In this document: in pieces, positions 43,317-52,402 of the stretch
Layout of the letters: every line of letters begins with the position of its first letter
How positions within the stretch are numbered: position 1 is the stretch's first letter
Notes under the pieces: model-generated
What the model saw: only the letters and a program-made list of their open reading frames with translations
Databases searched by the model: none
What the model was told of the DNA's origin: nothing
Source: Epsilonproteobacteria bacterium (ex Lamellibrachia satsuma)
Lineage (GTDB): Bacteria; Campylobacterota; Campylobacteria; Campylobacterales; Sulfurovaceae
Length of the DNA stretch: 64,000 bases
NCBI GenBank assembly: GCA_003934925.1
Contig: JQIX01000015.1
Coordinates: 39,868 to 103,867 of the forward strand
Direction of reading: 5' to 3'
Made by a program: the position numbers and the translations under genes

Positions 43317-45631
43317 TAAACGTCCAAATGTTTCACGTCTTTGGCATGGCTTTCGATGTAGTTTCTTCGAGGTTCTACTTCATCACCCATGAAGAGTGTA
43401 AAGGTATCGCTTGCTTCTTCAACATCATCGATTTTCACTTGAAGCAGTCTTCTGTTCTCAGGTGTCATGGTTGTTTCCCATAGTTGTTCCGGATTCATTT
43501 CACCAAGACCTTTGTAGCGCTGGATGTAGGCACCTTTCTTGGCAGATCCTTCCACTTCTGCAAAAAGGGCCAAGAGATCTTTGTCTTTAAATTCATCCGT
43601 AATATGCTCTTGGATCTTTTGGTGAATATGTATTGCTTCATTGTAATGAGGGTTGGTAAAGAGTATTTCATCCACGATGAGCTCTTCAAGACCATCATTG
43701 GTCTGTACGAAGTAATGCAGTCTGTCTTCCGTAATCGTTTTGTTAAGAATGTTATAGCCTAACTCTTTGATATAGGTTTCAAGTGTTTTTGCCAAAGCTT
43801 TATTGGAAGTGCCGATGATGTCAGGGTTCTCTATCATATAGCGTACCACCTCAGGCAGGGCAAAACGTTTTTCGAGCTCTTTGAGAGTCATTTGATAATA
43901 AGCTACAAGCTTGAAAAGATCTACAAGATCATTCTCTCCCATCGTGGTACTTTCTATCACCGAGATACCGTTTTCAATAAGGAAATCATTGAGTGCTTTA
44001 TCATCTTTCAGATAGGTTTCATTCTTCCCTTTTTTATATCTGTATAGCGGTGGCTGCGCAAGATAGAGATAGCCTTTTTCTACAACAGGCTGCAAAAACC
44101 TAAAGAAGAATGTCATCAAAAGTGTTTGAATGTGGGATCCGTCGACATCAGCATCGGTCATAATGATGATCTTATGGTAACGTAATTTTTCTTCATTGAA
44201 TTCATCACCTATCCCGCAACCGAGAGCAGTGATCATGTTCTTTATCTCATCAGATTTGAGGATCTTTTCAAGTCTTGCTTTTTCAACATTAAGGATCTTT
44301 CCTTTTAGAGGTAAAATCGCCTGGAATACTCTGTCACGTCCCTGTTTTGCAGAACCTCCGGCAGAGTCTCCTTCCACAAGATAGATCTCAGAAATTTCAG
44401 GATCTTTACTTTGACAGTCTGCAAGTTTACCTGGAAGTGTTCCGATGCTCATAGAGTCTTTACGCTTAACAAGGTCTTTTGCTCTTTTAGCGGCATCTCT
44501 ACCTCTGGCTGCTAAAAGTACTTGTGCCATAATGGCTTTTGCTTCTATGGGGTTTTCTTCAAGATATTTATTGAAATTCTCAGAGAAGAATTTTTGTACC
44601 AATGGGCGGACATAGGAAGATCCAAGCTTTCCTTTGGTCTGGCCTTCAAATTGTGGTTCAGGCACACGTACGGAAACAATGGCTATAAGACCTTCCTTGC
44701 AATCCTCCCCGGTAATTTTGGTGCCCCTCTCTTTCGCATTGGCATTTTTGGCAATGTAACTTGCCATAGAGCGTGTAAGCCCGGCTCTAAATCCAGCCTC
44801 GTGTGTACCGCCATCCGGAGTTTTGATGTTGTTTACAAAAGAGAGAGATTTTTCTGAGTCGCTGTCACAATACATGAGTGCAATATCTATCTCGATATCA
44901 TCCGCTTTCCCCTGAAAGAATTGGGCAGAAGAGAGTGGAGTTTTTGTATTCATGTCTTCAACGAACTGTTTGATCCCTCCTTCGAAATGGTAGGCTTCTT
45001 TTGTGCCGTCACGCTCATCTTTGAACTCAATGGTGATTCTTGGATTAAGGTAACACAACTCCTTGAACCTTTTCATTAAGATCTCTTTTTGAAAATCGAC
45101 ACTTTCAGTAAAGATACTGTCATCCGGCCAGAATTCTATTTTTGTCCCTTTTTTTCGTGTGGTTCCTGTCGTTTTCAGGATCTCTTGAGGGATACCTTTC
45201 TGAAAAGTCTGTTCATGGATCTCACCATCTTTAAAAACAGTCAGGTGTAATTCTTTGGAAAGAGCATTGACAACAGAAACACCAACCCCGTGAAGTCCAC
45301 CTGAGACTTTATAGGTGTCCTTGTCAAATTTACCACCGGCATGAAGTACGGTAAGTACGACTGTGGCAGCAGAGATCTTTTCGGTAGGGTGTTCTGTTAC
45401 GGGGATACCGCGACCGTTATCTTCAATGATCGCAGAACCGGCTTTTGTAAGTGTTACTTTGATCGTATCACAAAAACCTGCCATTGCTTCATCGATAGAG
45501 TTGTCAACTACTTCATAGACCAGGTGGTGAAGCCCTTTTGTAGAGGTATCACCGATGTACATTCCCGGTCTTTTTCTTACGGCTTCCAGACCTTTGAGAA
45601 CTTTAATATTGCTAGCACCATATTCTGCCAT
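43316..45631 (-). CDS. gyrB: DNA gyrase subunit B
   Basis: 771 residues. The ATPase part has EVVDNSIDEAMAG, DNGRGIPV and GGLHGVGVSVVNALS; the TOPRIM part has YLVEGDSAGGSAKQGRDR and the IIIMTDADVDGSHI metal site. The C-terminus ends RRNYIESHAKDVKHLDV, the usual GyrB end. Its stop codon overlaps the EAL start by one base. In many relatives gyrB follows dnaA-dnaN near the origin; here tsaD precedes it. Confidence 0.97.
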   Translation of the reverse strand: MAEYGASNIKVLKGLEAVRKRPGMYIGDTSTKGLHHLVYEVVDNSIDEAMAGFCDTIKVTLTKAGSAIIEDNGRGIPVTEHPTEKISAATVVLTVLHAGGKFDKDTYKVSGGLHGVGVSVVNALSKELHLTVFKDGEIHEQTFQKGIPQEILKTTGTTRKKGTKIEFWPDDSIFTESVDFQKEILMKRFKELCYLNPRITIEFKDERDGTKEAYHFEGGIKQFVEDMNTKTPLSSAQFFQGKADDIEIDIALMYCDSDSEKSLSFVNNIKTPDGGTHEAGFRAGLTRSMASYIAKNANAKERGTKITGEDCKEGLIAIVSVRVPEPQFEGQTKGKLGSSYVRPLVQKFFSENFNKYLEENPIEAKAIMAQVLLAARGRDAAKRAKDLVKRKDSMSIGTLPGKLADCQSKDPEISEIYLVEGDSAGGSAKQGRDRVFQAILPLKGKILNVEKARLEKILKSDEIKNMITALGCGIGDEFNEEKLRYHKIIIMTDADVDGSHIQTLLMTFFFRFLQPVVEKGYLYLAQPPLYRYKKGKNETYLKDDKALNDFLIENGISVIESTTMGENDLVDLFKLVAYYQMTLKELEKRFALPEVVRYMIENPDIIGTSNKALAKTLETYIKELGYNILNKTITEDRLHYFVQTNDGLEELIVDEILFTNPHYNEAIHIHQKIQEHITDEFKDKDLLALFAEVEGSAKKGAYIQRYKGLGEMNPEQLWETTMTPENRRLLQVKIDDVEEASDTFTLFMGDEVEPRRNYIESHAKDVKHLDV

Positions 45632-45766
45632 GTTGGGACTCCCTTTAGAGGTTTATAATAGTATATATTTTAGCTAAAAATAGCTTAGGGAAAGCGTGAT
45701 ATGCTCGGCATTTCACGGCTTTTTGTCAAATATAGGATATGGGGTTTTTTTGATTGTCTGTCAGCT

Positions 45767-45870
45767 ATAGGTTTGACCGTGCCAAACGTCAAATTCACAG
45801 TAGGTTTTTTGGTCGTAAGTTATGATTTTATTCGTTACTTTTCTAAAGCGTTTGGCACGGCCAAACCTAC
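45767..45870. repeat. REP-like inverted pair between gyrB and tsaD
   Basis: A 22-bp arm at 45849-45870 (minus strand GTAGGTTTGGCCGTGCCAAA then CG) is matched inversely by 45767-45788 with two changes (ATAG for GTAG and GACC for GGCC). It is the GTAGGTTTGG subtype. The decayed left arm suggests an older copy. 256 bp around it hold no gene. Confidence 0.75.
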
Positions 45871-45887
45871 AATGGAAAATATGAACA

Positions 45888-46901
45888 TTATAACAACATT
45901 CCTGCCTGCTGTTTTTTGGTACTAACGATATCGATCTCATTAGGATCAATAAATTGTTCACGTGCGTAGGCATCTATGGCGTATCGGCCAATCATGGCAG
46001 CATTATCGGAACAGTATTCCAGTGGAGCAACATGCAGTGTTTTACCAAATTCCCGGCAGAGCTCCTCATAGGCATTTCTGAGGTATCGGTTGGCAGAAGC
46101 GCCCCCTACAATGGCGAAATCTCTAATAGGCTCTTTGGCAAAGATCTTTTTGCTTTTTTGAAGTAAATGAAGTTTGACCGCTTTTTGGAAACTGGCAGAG
46201 AGGTCTGCTTTGTCCTGCTCCGTCATTTCAGATGCCCCGCCAAGTTTTTCAACAGTCAAGCGCACAGCATTCTTTAATCCAGAGAGAGAAAAGGCGATCA
46301 GGGGTGAATTTTGCAGTGGTACAGGGAGAGCAAAACGATCTTCATCGCCCTTGAGTGCGAGTTGTTCTATGAGAGGACCTCCTGGATATCCCAGCCCCAT
46401 CATTTTGGCACACTTGTCAAAACTTTCCCCAACAGAGTCATCCATGCTGGTAGCAAGAATTTCCATGTGCTCAAAATTTTCAACGCGTATGATCTGTGTA
46501 TGCCCCCCCGAAATGAGAAGCACCAAAAGAGGGAAGAGTGTCTCTTTTTCAATGAAAAGTGAGTAAATATGCCCTTTAAGGTGGTGTGCGGGTATGAGAG
46601 GTATATCCAGCAAGGTAGCCAGGGTTTTTGCCATAGTGATGCCTTCAAGGAGCGTTACTCCCAAGCCTGGCTGATTGGTCACAGCGACTGCTCTAAGTTG
46701 ATCAAAGTAAGGTTTTGTCTCTTCCAGTATCTTGGGGAGTGCTACGGCATGAAGCCTGGATGCAAGTTCGGGAACAACCCCTCCATAACAGGAGTGCTGT
46801 TCTTCCTGGGAGATCTTTTTATGGTAGAGGAGCTTCTTCGTTGCTATTTCGGTAACGGCGATAGAGCTGTCATCACATGAACTTTCGATACTTAATATCA
46901 T
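45888..46901 (-). CDS. tsaD: TsaD, tRNA t6A threonylcarbamoyltransferase subunit
   Basis: Makes N6-threonylcarbamoyladenosine at A37 of ANN-decoding tRNAs, with TsaB and TsaE. 337 residues; [16 protein letters not shown] is the ASKHA start, [11 protein letters not shown] gives the two metal-binding histidines and [10 protein letters not shown] is a later nucleotide loop. ATG 46901 has AGGAAA upstream; an in-frame start at 46931 would begin inside a repeat and is rejected. Confidence 0.95.
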   Translation of the reverse strand: MILSIESSCDDSSIAVTEIATKKLLYHKKISQEEQHSCYGGVVPELASRLHAVALPKILEETKPYFDQLRAVAVTNQPGLGVTLLEGITMAKTLATLLDIPLIPAHHLKGHIYSLFIEKETLFPLLVLLISGGHTQIIRVENFEHMEILATSMDDSVGESFDKCAKMMGLGYPGGPLIEQLALKGDEDRFALPVPLQNSPLIAFSLSGLKNAVRLTVEKLGGASEMTEQDKADLSASFQKAVKLHLLQKSKKIFAKEPIRDFAIVGGASANRYLRNAYEELCREFGKTLHVAPLEYCSDNAAMIGRYAIDAYAREQFIDPNEIDIVSTKKQQAGMLL

Positions 46902-46911
46902 ATTGTTTCCT

Positions 46912-47014
46912 GTAGGTCGTGGTGTCCCCACCCCGACAATAAATTTAAACTTTTATTATGTTTGTTTTTTATGAGCATGCATATTAACGTCGGGGTGTGC
47001 CCACCCCGACCTAC
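46912..47014. repeat. REP-like inverted pair between tsaD and the RBBP9 hydrolase
   Basis: Left unit 46912-46937 (GTAGGTCGTGGTG, palindrome to CCCCGAC) and right unit 46989-47014 (GTCGGGGTGTGCCC to CGACCTAC) are inverted, about 50 bp apart. The right palindrome is perfect over 9 bp (GTCGGGGTG/CACCCCGAC). The left unit directly abuts the tsaD ribosome binding site and the right unit gives the hydrolase its stop TAG (47013-47011). Confidence 0.8.
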
Positions 47015-47562
47015 GAATTTACATATTTTTCATTGGATTGTCCTAAAACCAATTTCTCTATCAATTCCCATTTACCGTAGCCGCTGTCTGCATTGATATG
47101 TCCTGCATTGTGTATGATACTGAATGTTGCATTCAGTTGGGAAGCTATTTTTTTTGCTTCATTCATTTTCACCCATGGGTCATTGTCTGAAATAATCATC
47201 TGTACCTCTTTGGCATGTATGTTTTGAGGGACTTCGCAAGGGAAAAAGCTTTTAATTGTTTTCTCCTCCGTTGAAAGACTTGGAGGAGAAACCATAAAGA
47301 GTTTTTCAACTGTATCGATTTCTTCCTGACAAAGCCAGAACCAAAGGGTATTTGCCAAAGAGTGACAGACAACAATGTCTGGTTTAAAATCAATAAGTAT
47401 CTGCTTGACTTGTTTTACCCATCTGTTCTTACTTGGAAAGTGGCAGTTATCAAGCAGAGGGAAAGAGACTGTTCCATAATTTTTTGCTATTTCACAAGCA
47501 AGTTCTGCCTGCCAGTGCGGAGCATCAGAGCCACCCCAACCGTGCAAAATAAGGGTCTTCAT
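47011..47562 (-). CDS. RBBP9/YdeN-family serine hydrolase
   Basis: A 183-residue alpha/beta hydrolase. The N-terminal LILHGWGGSDAPHWQAEL is the RBBP9/YdeN start. The catalytic triad reads Ser68 (VCHSLANT), Asp128 (ISDNDPW) and His155 (NAGHINADSGYGKW). Substrate unknown for the bacterial members. The stop TAG belongs to a REP-like repeat. It lies on the minus strand between dxr and tsaD. Confidence 0.85.
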   Translation of the reverse strand: MKTLILHGWGGSDAPHWQAELACEIAKNYGTVSFPLLDNCHFPSKNRWVKQVKQILIDFKPDIVVCHSLANTLWFWLCQEEIDTVEKLFMVSPPSLSTEEKTIKSFFPCEVPQNIHAKEVQMIISDNDPWVKMNEAKKIASQLNATFSIIHNAGHINADSGYGKWELIEKLVLGQSNEKYVNS

Positions 47563-47579
47563 AGAAGGTCCTTATTTTG

Positions 47580-47640
47580 AGTGAAGAGTGAAGAGTGAAG
47601 AGTGAAGAGTGTTGGTATGCATTTTTGAAATACGCTATTA
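47580..47640 (+). repeat. Heptamer element, copy 2
   Basis: Four exact AGTGAAG units (47580-47607) are followed by AGTGTTGGTATGCATTTTTG and a weak hairpin. The orientation is the same as in the other copies although the flanking genes are on the minus strand. Confidence 0.75.
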
Positions 47641-47668
47641 TTTTTAATTTTTAATTCTTCATTTTTCA
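47641..47668 (-). repeat. AT-rich heptamer tract at the dxr 3' end
   Basis: Four 7-bp units (on the minus strand TGAAAAA, TGAAGAA, TTAAAAA, TTAAAAA). The dxr stop codon TGA (47661-47659) and last codon lie inside this tract. It is directly next to the heptamer element. Confidence 0.6.
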
Positions 47669-48741
47669 TTTGATACATAGCGTCTCACCTCTTTATCTAT
47701 CTCTATAATCTCTTGAATATTAGATGCTTTGACATCTCCAAATTTCTCATAGGCATCCAAAACTATTTCACTCATTTCAAAGAATGAGCAATTCTCTTCC
47801 TGAAATGCCTTAATGGCCACTTCATTGGCAGCATTGACAACGACTCCCAAATGGGGATTTTGCAAAATATGTTCTTTGATGTTCCATATCGGGTAACGCT
47901 CTGCTTCTATAGGTAAAAACTCTAAAGATCCAATAGCAAGAAGATCGGTTGGAGGCAAAATAGGCTCATTTACCTCTTTTCTGAGTGCAAAAGCAATAGG
48001 CAGTTTCATATCCACCCCTGCAAAGTGTGCTGTAGTGGAACCATCTACGAATTCAACCAGGGCATGGATGATCGATTTTTTTTCTATAGCAGCATCAATA
48101 TTACTAGTGTCGAATAGCCATTTGGCTTCCAGAAGTTCAAAGAGTTTGTTGGTCATGGTTGCAGAGTCTATGGTGATCTTGTTCCCCATAGACCAGTTGG
48201 GATGTTTGAGTGCATCTGAAAAGGTAGCATCTTTCATTTTCTCCAGTTCCCAGTCTCTGAATGCACCACCACTTGCCGTGATGTACAGTTTGGAGAAAGG
48301 ACGTTCATTCATCAAATACCAGAGCCCGAAGTGTTCCGAATCGATAGGAGTAATGAGCGACATATCGATGAATTCACCGGCAACGACTAGCGATTCTTTA
48401 TTCGCTAAAGCTACTTTTTTTCCAAGTTCTGTAGCTTTGAGTGTAGGTGCTAGTCCGGTATATCCTACAAGAGCATTAACGATAGTCTGACTTTTGGAAT
48501 CTTCTATTATAGAGAGGATGCCTTTGCTCCCACAGCGGACATCAGGATGGTTGACCCTATGCTTGTCTGCTTCATGGGCAATGGCTACTGTTTTGGGATT
48601 AAATTCTTTGATCTGCTTATTAAGCAGATCAATATTGTTGCCTGCCACAAGAGCTTCTACAGTAATATTGTAACGCTTGGCAATGATAAGTGTATTGACC
48701 CCTATGGAGCCGGTAGAACCCAGAAGGACTATGCTGGACAT
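47659..48741 (-). CDS. dxr: 1-deoxy-D-xylulose 5-phosphate reductoisomerase
   Basis: Second committed step of the MEP isoprenoid pathway (DXP to MEP, NADPH). LLGSTGSIGVNTL is the nucleotide-binding loop; the metal/substrate region includes IDSEHFGLW and ITASGGAFRDW, and WSMGNKITIDSATMTNK is intact. 360 residues is somewhat short of the usual 390. It precedes cdsA by 3 bp on the same strand (cdsA first). Its 3' end is within a heptamer tract. Confidence 0.96.
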   Translation of the reverse strand: MSSIVLLGSTGSIGVNTLIIAKRYNITVEALVAGNNIDLLNKQIKEFNPKTVAIAHEADKHRVNHPDVRCGSKGILSIIEDSKSQTIVNALVGYTGLAPTLKATELGKKVALANKESLVVAGEFIDMSLITPIDSEHFGLWYLMNERPFSKLYITASGGAFRDWELEKMKDATFSDALKHPNWSMGNKITIDSATMTNKLFELLEAKWLFDTSNIDAAIEKKSIIHALVEFVDGSTTAHFAGVDMKLPIAFALRKEVNEPILPPTDLLAIGSLEFLPIEAERYPIWNIKEHILQNPHLGVVVNAANEVAIKAFQEENCSFFEMSEIVLDAYEKFGDVKASNIQEIIEIDKEVRRYVSNEK

Positions 48742-48744
48742 GAA

Positions 48745-49503
48745 TTATAAAAATGCTCTAAGGGCAATGACCATCATGGGCGCGCCGAAAAGGTATCCGT
48801 CTATTCTGTCCAGTATACCGCCATGCCCAGGAAGCAGGTTCCCTGAATCTTTTACTCCCGCTTCACGCTTGAGGTAGGACTCGAACAGATCACCGAATAC
48901 AGAAGCAATCGCTGTGAAAAAGGAAACGATAAGGGCTGTCCAGAACGGGGTGATATAGAGACCTGCATAGGTACCGAAGGCAGTAGCAACTACTATACCG
49001 CCTATGACCCCTTCCAGTGTTTTATTCGGAGAGGTATCGGAAAACCTTGTTTTTCCGATAGCTTTTCCCGTAAAGAATGCTCCCACATCGGTCAGAGCCA
49101 CTGTAACCAAAAGCCAGAACATTGCCTGTATACCGAAATCTTCATAAAGAATGAGAAAGAAGAGTATGCCGCTTACCGGATAAAGAAATGGAAGAATGAG
49201 TTTTTTGTCAAAATTGTGCAGGTAGGCGATAGAGGCGCCAAAGAGGATAGCAACAAGGAAGAAGAGATCATCGGGATTGGGATAGAAATAAGCGAAGACC
49301 CATAAAAGTGCAGCCCAGAAATAAGCCGGTGGGGATATAAGCTTAAAGAGTTTCATTGCTTCATAAAACGCAAACATATAAATGACACCCAAAAATGCCC
49401 ACATTACAAAAAAGTTATTAATCCAGCCAATCAATCCAACCAATACAAGCAATCCAATGCCTGTAAGCCAACGTTCCTGATAATCTGTAAAAATTTTTGT
49501 CAT
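48745..49503 (-). CDS. cdsA: Phosphatidate cytidylyltransferase
   Basis: Makes CDP-diacylglycerol from CTP and phosphatidate. About eight membrane helices; the C-terminal signature is SVFGDLFESYLKREAGVKDSG followed by LLPGHGGILDRIDGYLFGAP. Length 252. cdsA-dxr is a conserved pair. The start has AGGAAA upstream. Confidence 0.96.
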   Translation of the reverse strand: MTKIFTDYQERWLTGIGLLVLVGLIGWINNFFVMWAFLGVIYMFAFYEAMKLFKLISPPAYFWAALLWVFAYFYPNPDDLFFLVAILFGASIAYLHNFDKKLILPFLYPVSGILFFLILYEDFGIQAMFWLLVTVALTDVGAFFTGKAIGKTRFSDTSPNKTLEGVIGGIVVATAFGTYAGLYITPFWTALIVSFFTAIASVFGDLFESYLKREAGVKDSGNLLPGHGGILDRIDGYLFGAPMMVIALRAFL

Positions 49504-49575
49504 ATTTTTTCCTGATTTATAATAGGTATGATTATAGCATGACTTGGGTTATACTCTGATTTTAGATGCTTTGGA

Positions 49576-49581
49576 TATAAT
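49576..49581 (+). promoter_or_regulatory. -10 box of the cytochrome gene
   Basis: TTGGATATAAT contains a TATAAT preceded by TGG, 31 bp before the ATG. The ribosome binding site is AGGAAAA just before 49613. Confidence 0.5.
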
Positions 49582-49612
49582 GATTTTTAATCAAGATTTT
49601 TAGGAAAAAATA

Positions 49613-51979
49613 ATGAAAAAATTACTGTTTCTGGGAATAGTTTTGCCTATGTTATTGCAAGCGAATAACAACTGTTTAAGCTGTCATAAGGGCATTGAGC
49701 ACATTAGAGAATCAAGTTCAAAAATGATGAAGAAGATCATAAATAAAGCTGAAGAAGCTGATTTGGAAGGGAATACTTGTGTAGTTTGTCATGGTGGTAA
49801 TCCTGAAACGGAGACAAAAGAGTTGGCACATAAAGGTACAGCTGACTATTTTGAAGACAATGTAGGTCCAAAGGCATTTTATCCAGACCCTGGAAGCCCC
49901 TGGATCAATGAAAATACCTGCGGAATGTGTCATAAAAAACAGGTAGCTGCACAGTGGAATAACCTGATGGCAACCGAAGCTGGTAAAATTCATGGAGCAC
50001 TTTGGGGCTTTGGAGCCAAAGACGGGTATGACCATAACCACAGTAATTTTGGAAATGAAGATATTCATAAACGTATCGGTACAGAGGTTTATGATGAATA
50101 TATGAAGAAACTCAGAGTAAAAGAGCCGCAAGGTTTCCCTAAAAAAATGAAAGCACTTCCCGCTGCTCCGACAGCAGAGGAGATAGAAAAAGATCCAACA
50201 CTTTCTGTTTATACATATTTGAGACAAGAGTGTCTGCGTTGTCATACTGGTGGGAAAGGACGAAAAAGAAGAGGAGATTATAGGGGTATTGGATGCTCTT
50301 CATGCCATGTTCCTTACTCAAACGAAGGGTATTATGAAGGGGATGATCCAACTATAGATAAAAATGCTTCAGGACATATGCTGGTGCACTCTTTACAGTC
50401 TTCACGTAAAGTGAAAGTGACTGTACATGGAAAAAGTTATTCAGGAATTCCTGTTGAGACCTGTACGACCTGTCATAACCGTGGTAAGCGTATCGGTGTT
50501 TCCTATCAGGGATTGATGGAAACGGAGTATCAGGTACCTTTTGATGCAGCCGGAAACGGACAGCCAAAACTTCATACAAAACGTTATCTGCACCTACAGG
50601 AAGATATTCACTACTCTAAAGGAATGCTCTGCCAGGATTGTCATACCTCTATAGACCATCATGGTGATGGCTTTAACGTAGGTGCTAACCTTGGTGCTGT
50701 AGAGATTGAGTGCCAGGATTGTCACGGAACGACAGACAAATACCCCTGGGAACTGCCACTTGGCTATAGTGATGAATTTAAAACATCCCCTAAAACAGGT
50801 AAAGCAAGAGGGACAACTAAAACGTTAGCCTCCTATTTGAAGCAGGGTGCTATACCTAAAGATAAGGGAGATGGTTTCCTGCTTTCAGCCAGAGGGAATC
50901 CTCTTGTTAAAGCTGTACGAAAAGGTGACAAAGTAGTGATGCATCTTGCTTCAGGAAAAGATCTAGAGCTTAAACCACTTAAAACACTAAAAAAAGAGGG
51001 CAAAATCTCTAAAGAGGGACTTGTTGCAATGGATCAGATAAAAGCCCATACTGATAAGTTAGAGTGTTATACCTGTCATGCAACTTGGGCGCCTCAATGT
51101 TACGGTTGTCATGTGAAAGTAGATTATTCAGGCGGGAAACAAAACCCTGATTACCTTGCTGCTTCTATGACTCATCATAATGGTGTGACAGGTGAAGTCC
51201 ATAATTTAAAAGATTTCTTAGTTGATGGAAAAGTAACAGAGACACGTTCTTATCTGCGCTGGGAAAATCCTGCTTTGGCACAAAATGGTGAAGGAAGAAT
51301 TTCTCCTGTTATCCCCGGTTGTCAAGTTATATTGACAGTCATTGGCAAAGACGGAAAAGCCAAACTGGAAAATCATATTTTTAAAATACCGAATAAAGAG
51401 GGAAGGGGCAAAGAGGGGGTTAATTCTATTGTGATGTCCCCTGTAAATCCGCATACTATTACAAAAAAAGGAAGAACCTGTACCTCTTGCCATGACTCTG
51501 CCAAAGCTTTGGGTTACGGTATAGAGGGTGGTAAATACTTTGCCGATCAGAGCAAAACAACTATTGTTGACCTGATGAGTGCAGATAAAAAGGTATTGCC
51601 ACATAGAGTAGATGAACAGATGCCGGCTATCCCAAATTTGAAAGATGATCTTTCCCGTTTTGTAGATGAGAACGGTACACAGGTGCAGACAGTGGGTGAC
51701 CACTGGAAACTTTCTCAGGCTTTGGACAATGAAAGCAGAGCAAAAATGGACAGAAGAGGGGTATGTTTGAGTTGCCATAAAGAGATGCCAAATGAGGATC
51801 TAGCGGTTTCACTATTGGTGCATACGGCTGAAGTAGCAGGTGTAAAAATAGATAATAAAATGCACCATACTTTGGTGAATAAGTCTTTACTTATGACTGC
51901 TTGGGTGCAGGTACTTAGTGGACTACTGTTCGGGTTGGGATTAATGTATTGGATTATGAAACGACGTCGCAGAAAGTAA
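49613..51979 (+). CDS. Membrane-anchored dodecaheme cytochrome c
   Basis: 788 residues. A signal peptide (MKKLLFLGIVLPMLLQA) is followed by twelve CxxCH heme sites: CLSCH, CVVCH, CGMCH, CLRCH, CSSCH, CTTCH, CQDCH twice, CYTCH, CYGCH, CTSCH and CLSCH. A C-terminal helix (VQVLSGLLFGLGLMYWIM) ends in KRRRRK and anchors it in the inner membrane, facing the periplasm. It could be a reductase or an electron relay; there is no CxxCK or CX15CH site to name a substrate. It stands alone with its own promoter. Confidence 0.85.
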   Translation: MKKLLFLGIVLPMLLQANNNCLSCHKGIEHIRESSSKMMKKIINKAEEADLEGNTCVVCHGGNPETETKELAHKGTADYFEDNVGPKAFYPDPGSPWINENTCGMCHKKQVAAQWNNLMATEAGKIHGALWGFGAKDGYDHNHSNFGNEDIHKRIGTEVYDEYMKKLRVKEPQGFPKKMKALPAAPTAEEIEKDPTLSVYTYLRQECLRCHTGGKGRKRRGDYRGIGCSSCHVPYSNEGYYEGDDPTIDKNASGHMLVHSLQSSRKVKVTVHGKSYSGIPVETCTTCHNRGKRIGVSYQGLMETEYQVPFDAAGNGQPKLHTKRYLHLQEDIHYSKGMLCQDCHTSIDHHGDGFNVGANLGAVEIECQDCHGTTDKYPWELPLGYSDEFKTSPKTGKARGTTKTLASYLKQGAIPKDKGDGFLLSARGNPLVKAVRKGDKVVMHLASGKDLELKPLKTLKKEGKISKEGLVAMDQIKAHTDKLECYTCHATWAPQCYGCHVKVDYSGGKQNPDYLAASMTHHNGVTGEVHNLKDFLVDGKVTETRSYLRWENPALAQNGEGRISPVIPGCQVILTVIGKDGKAKLENHIFKIPNKEGRGKEGVNSIVMSPVNPHTITKKGRTCTSCHDSAKALGYGIEGGKYFADQSKTTIVDLMSADKKVLPHRVDEQMPAIPNLKDDLSRFVDENGTQVQTVGDHWKLSQALDNESRAKMDRRGVCLSCHKEMPNEDLAVSLLVHTAEVAGVKIDNKMHHTLVNKSLLMTAWVQVLSGLLFGLGLMYWIMKRRRRK

Positions 51980-52402
51980 GGAATATTCCTATTTTTTGAT
52001 TTTTATTACTTCCTTACAATAGTTATTGAGGCATTGTTTCTCCTCATTACTTTTTTCTTTTTTGCAATGCACAAAAAAAGAAAGAAGTAACCAAAAAAGA
52101 AAAAAGCACAAACTGCTGGCGTATCTCATAAAGTTTTTATTTTAGATGATATTTTTATAGGTATCAACTTTTCCCCTCAATTTAAAAAAAACTGAAAAAA
52201 TTCTATGCATCCGGCGAAAGCCAAGTTATATTATTTTTACTTGTTGTGGCGAACGCCTTTGAAAGCACAGCGATTCGAGAGCTACAACGCTTTTTTGCTT
52301 CATTTTTTCTAAAAAAATGAAGGGGGAAACAACGCCTCAATCAAAATGAGAGGAGTCTTGAAAAAGAAAACAAGCAATTATTAGCATAAAAAGGAGTTGA
52401 GA
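51980..52402. other. 423-bp gap with repeat-like sequence and no gene
   Basis: No credible ORF. It contains a long A/T-rich hairpin at 52047-52090, a second AAAAAAGAAAAAAG tract, then a more GC-rich stretch (about 52200-52300) with GTTGTGGCGAACGCC and AGAGCTACAACGC segments that look like part of a dispersed element, then ATTTTTTCTAAAAAAATGAA. Origin unknown. Confidence 0.4.
52047..52090. repeat. Long A/T hairpin downstream of the cytochrome gene
   Basis: TTACTTTTTTCTTTTTTG (52047-52064) faces CAAAAAAAGAAAGAAGTAA (52072-52090) around a 7-base loop. It could terminate the cytochrome transcript, or be part of a dispersed repeat. Confidence 0.5.

Noticed and set aside
45632..45887. Replication origin next to gyrB
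   Set aside because: No dnaA, dnaN or DnaA-box cluster is visible; the gap is filled by a repeat element.
46902..46931. Extended start for tsaD
   Set aside because: It begins inside the repeat element; [11 protein letters not shown] at 46901 is the family N-terminus.
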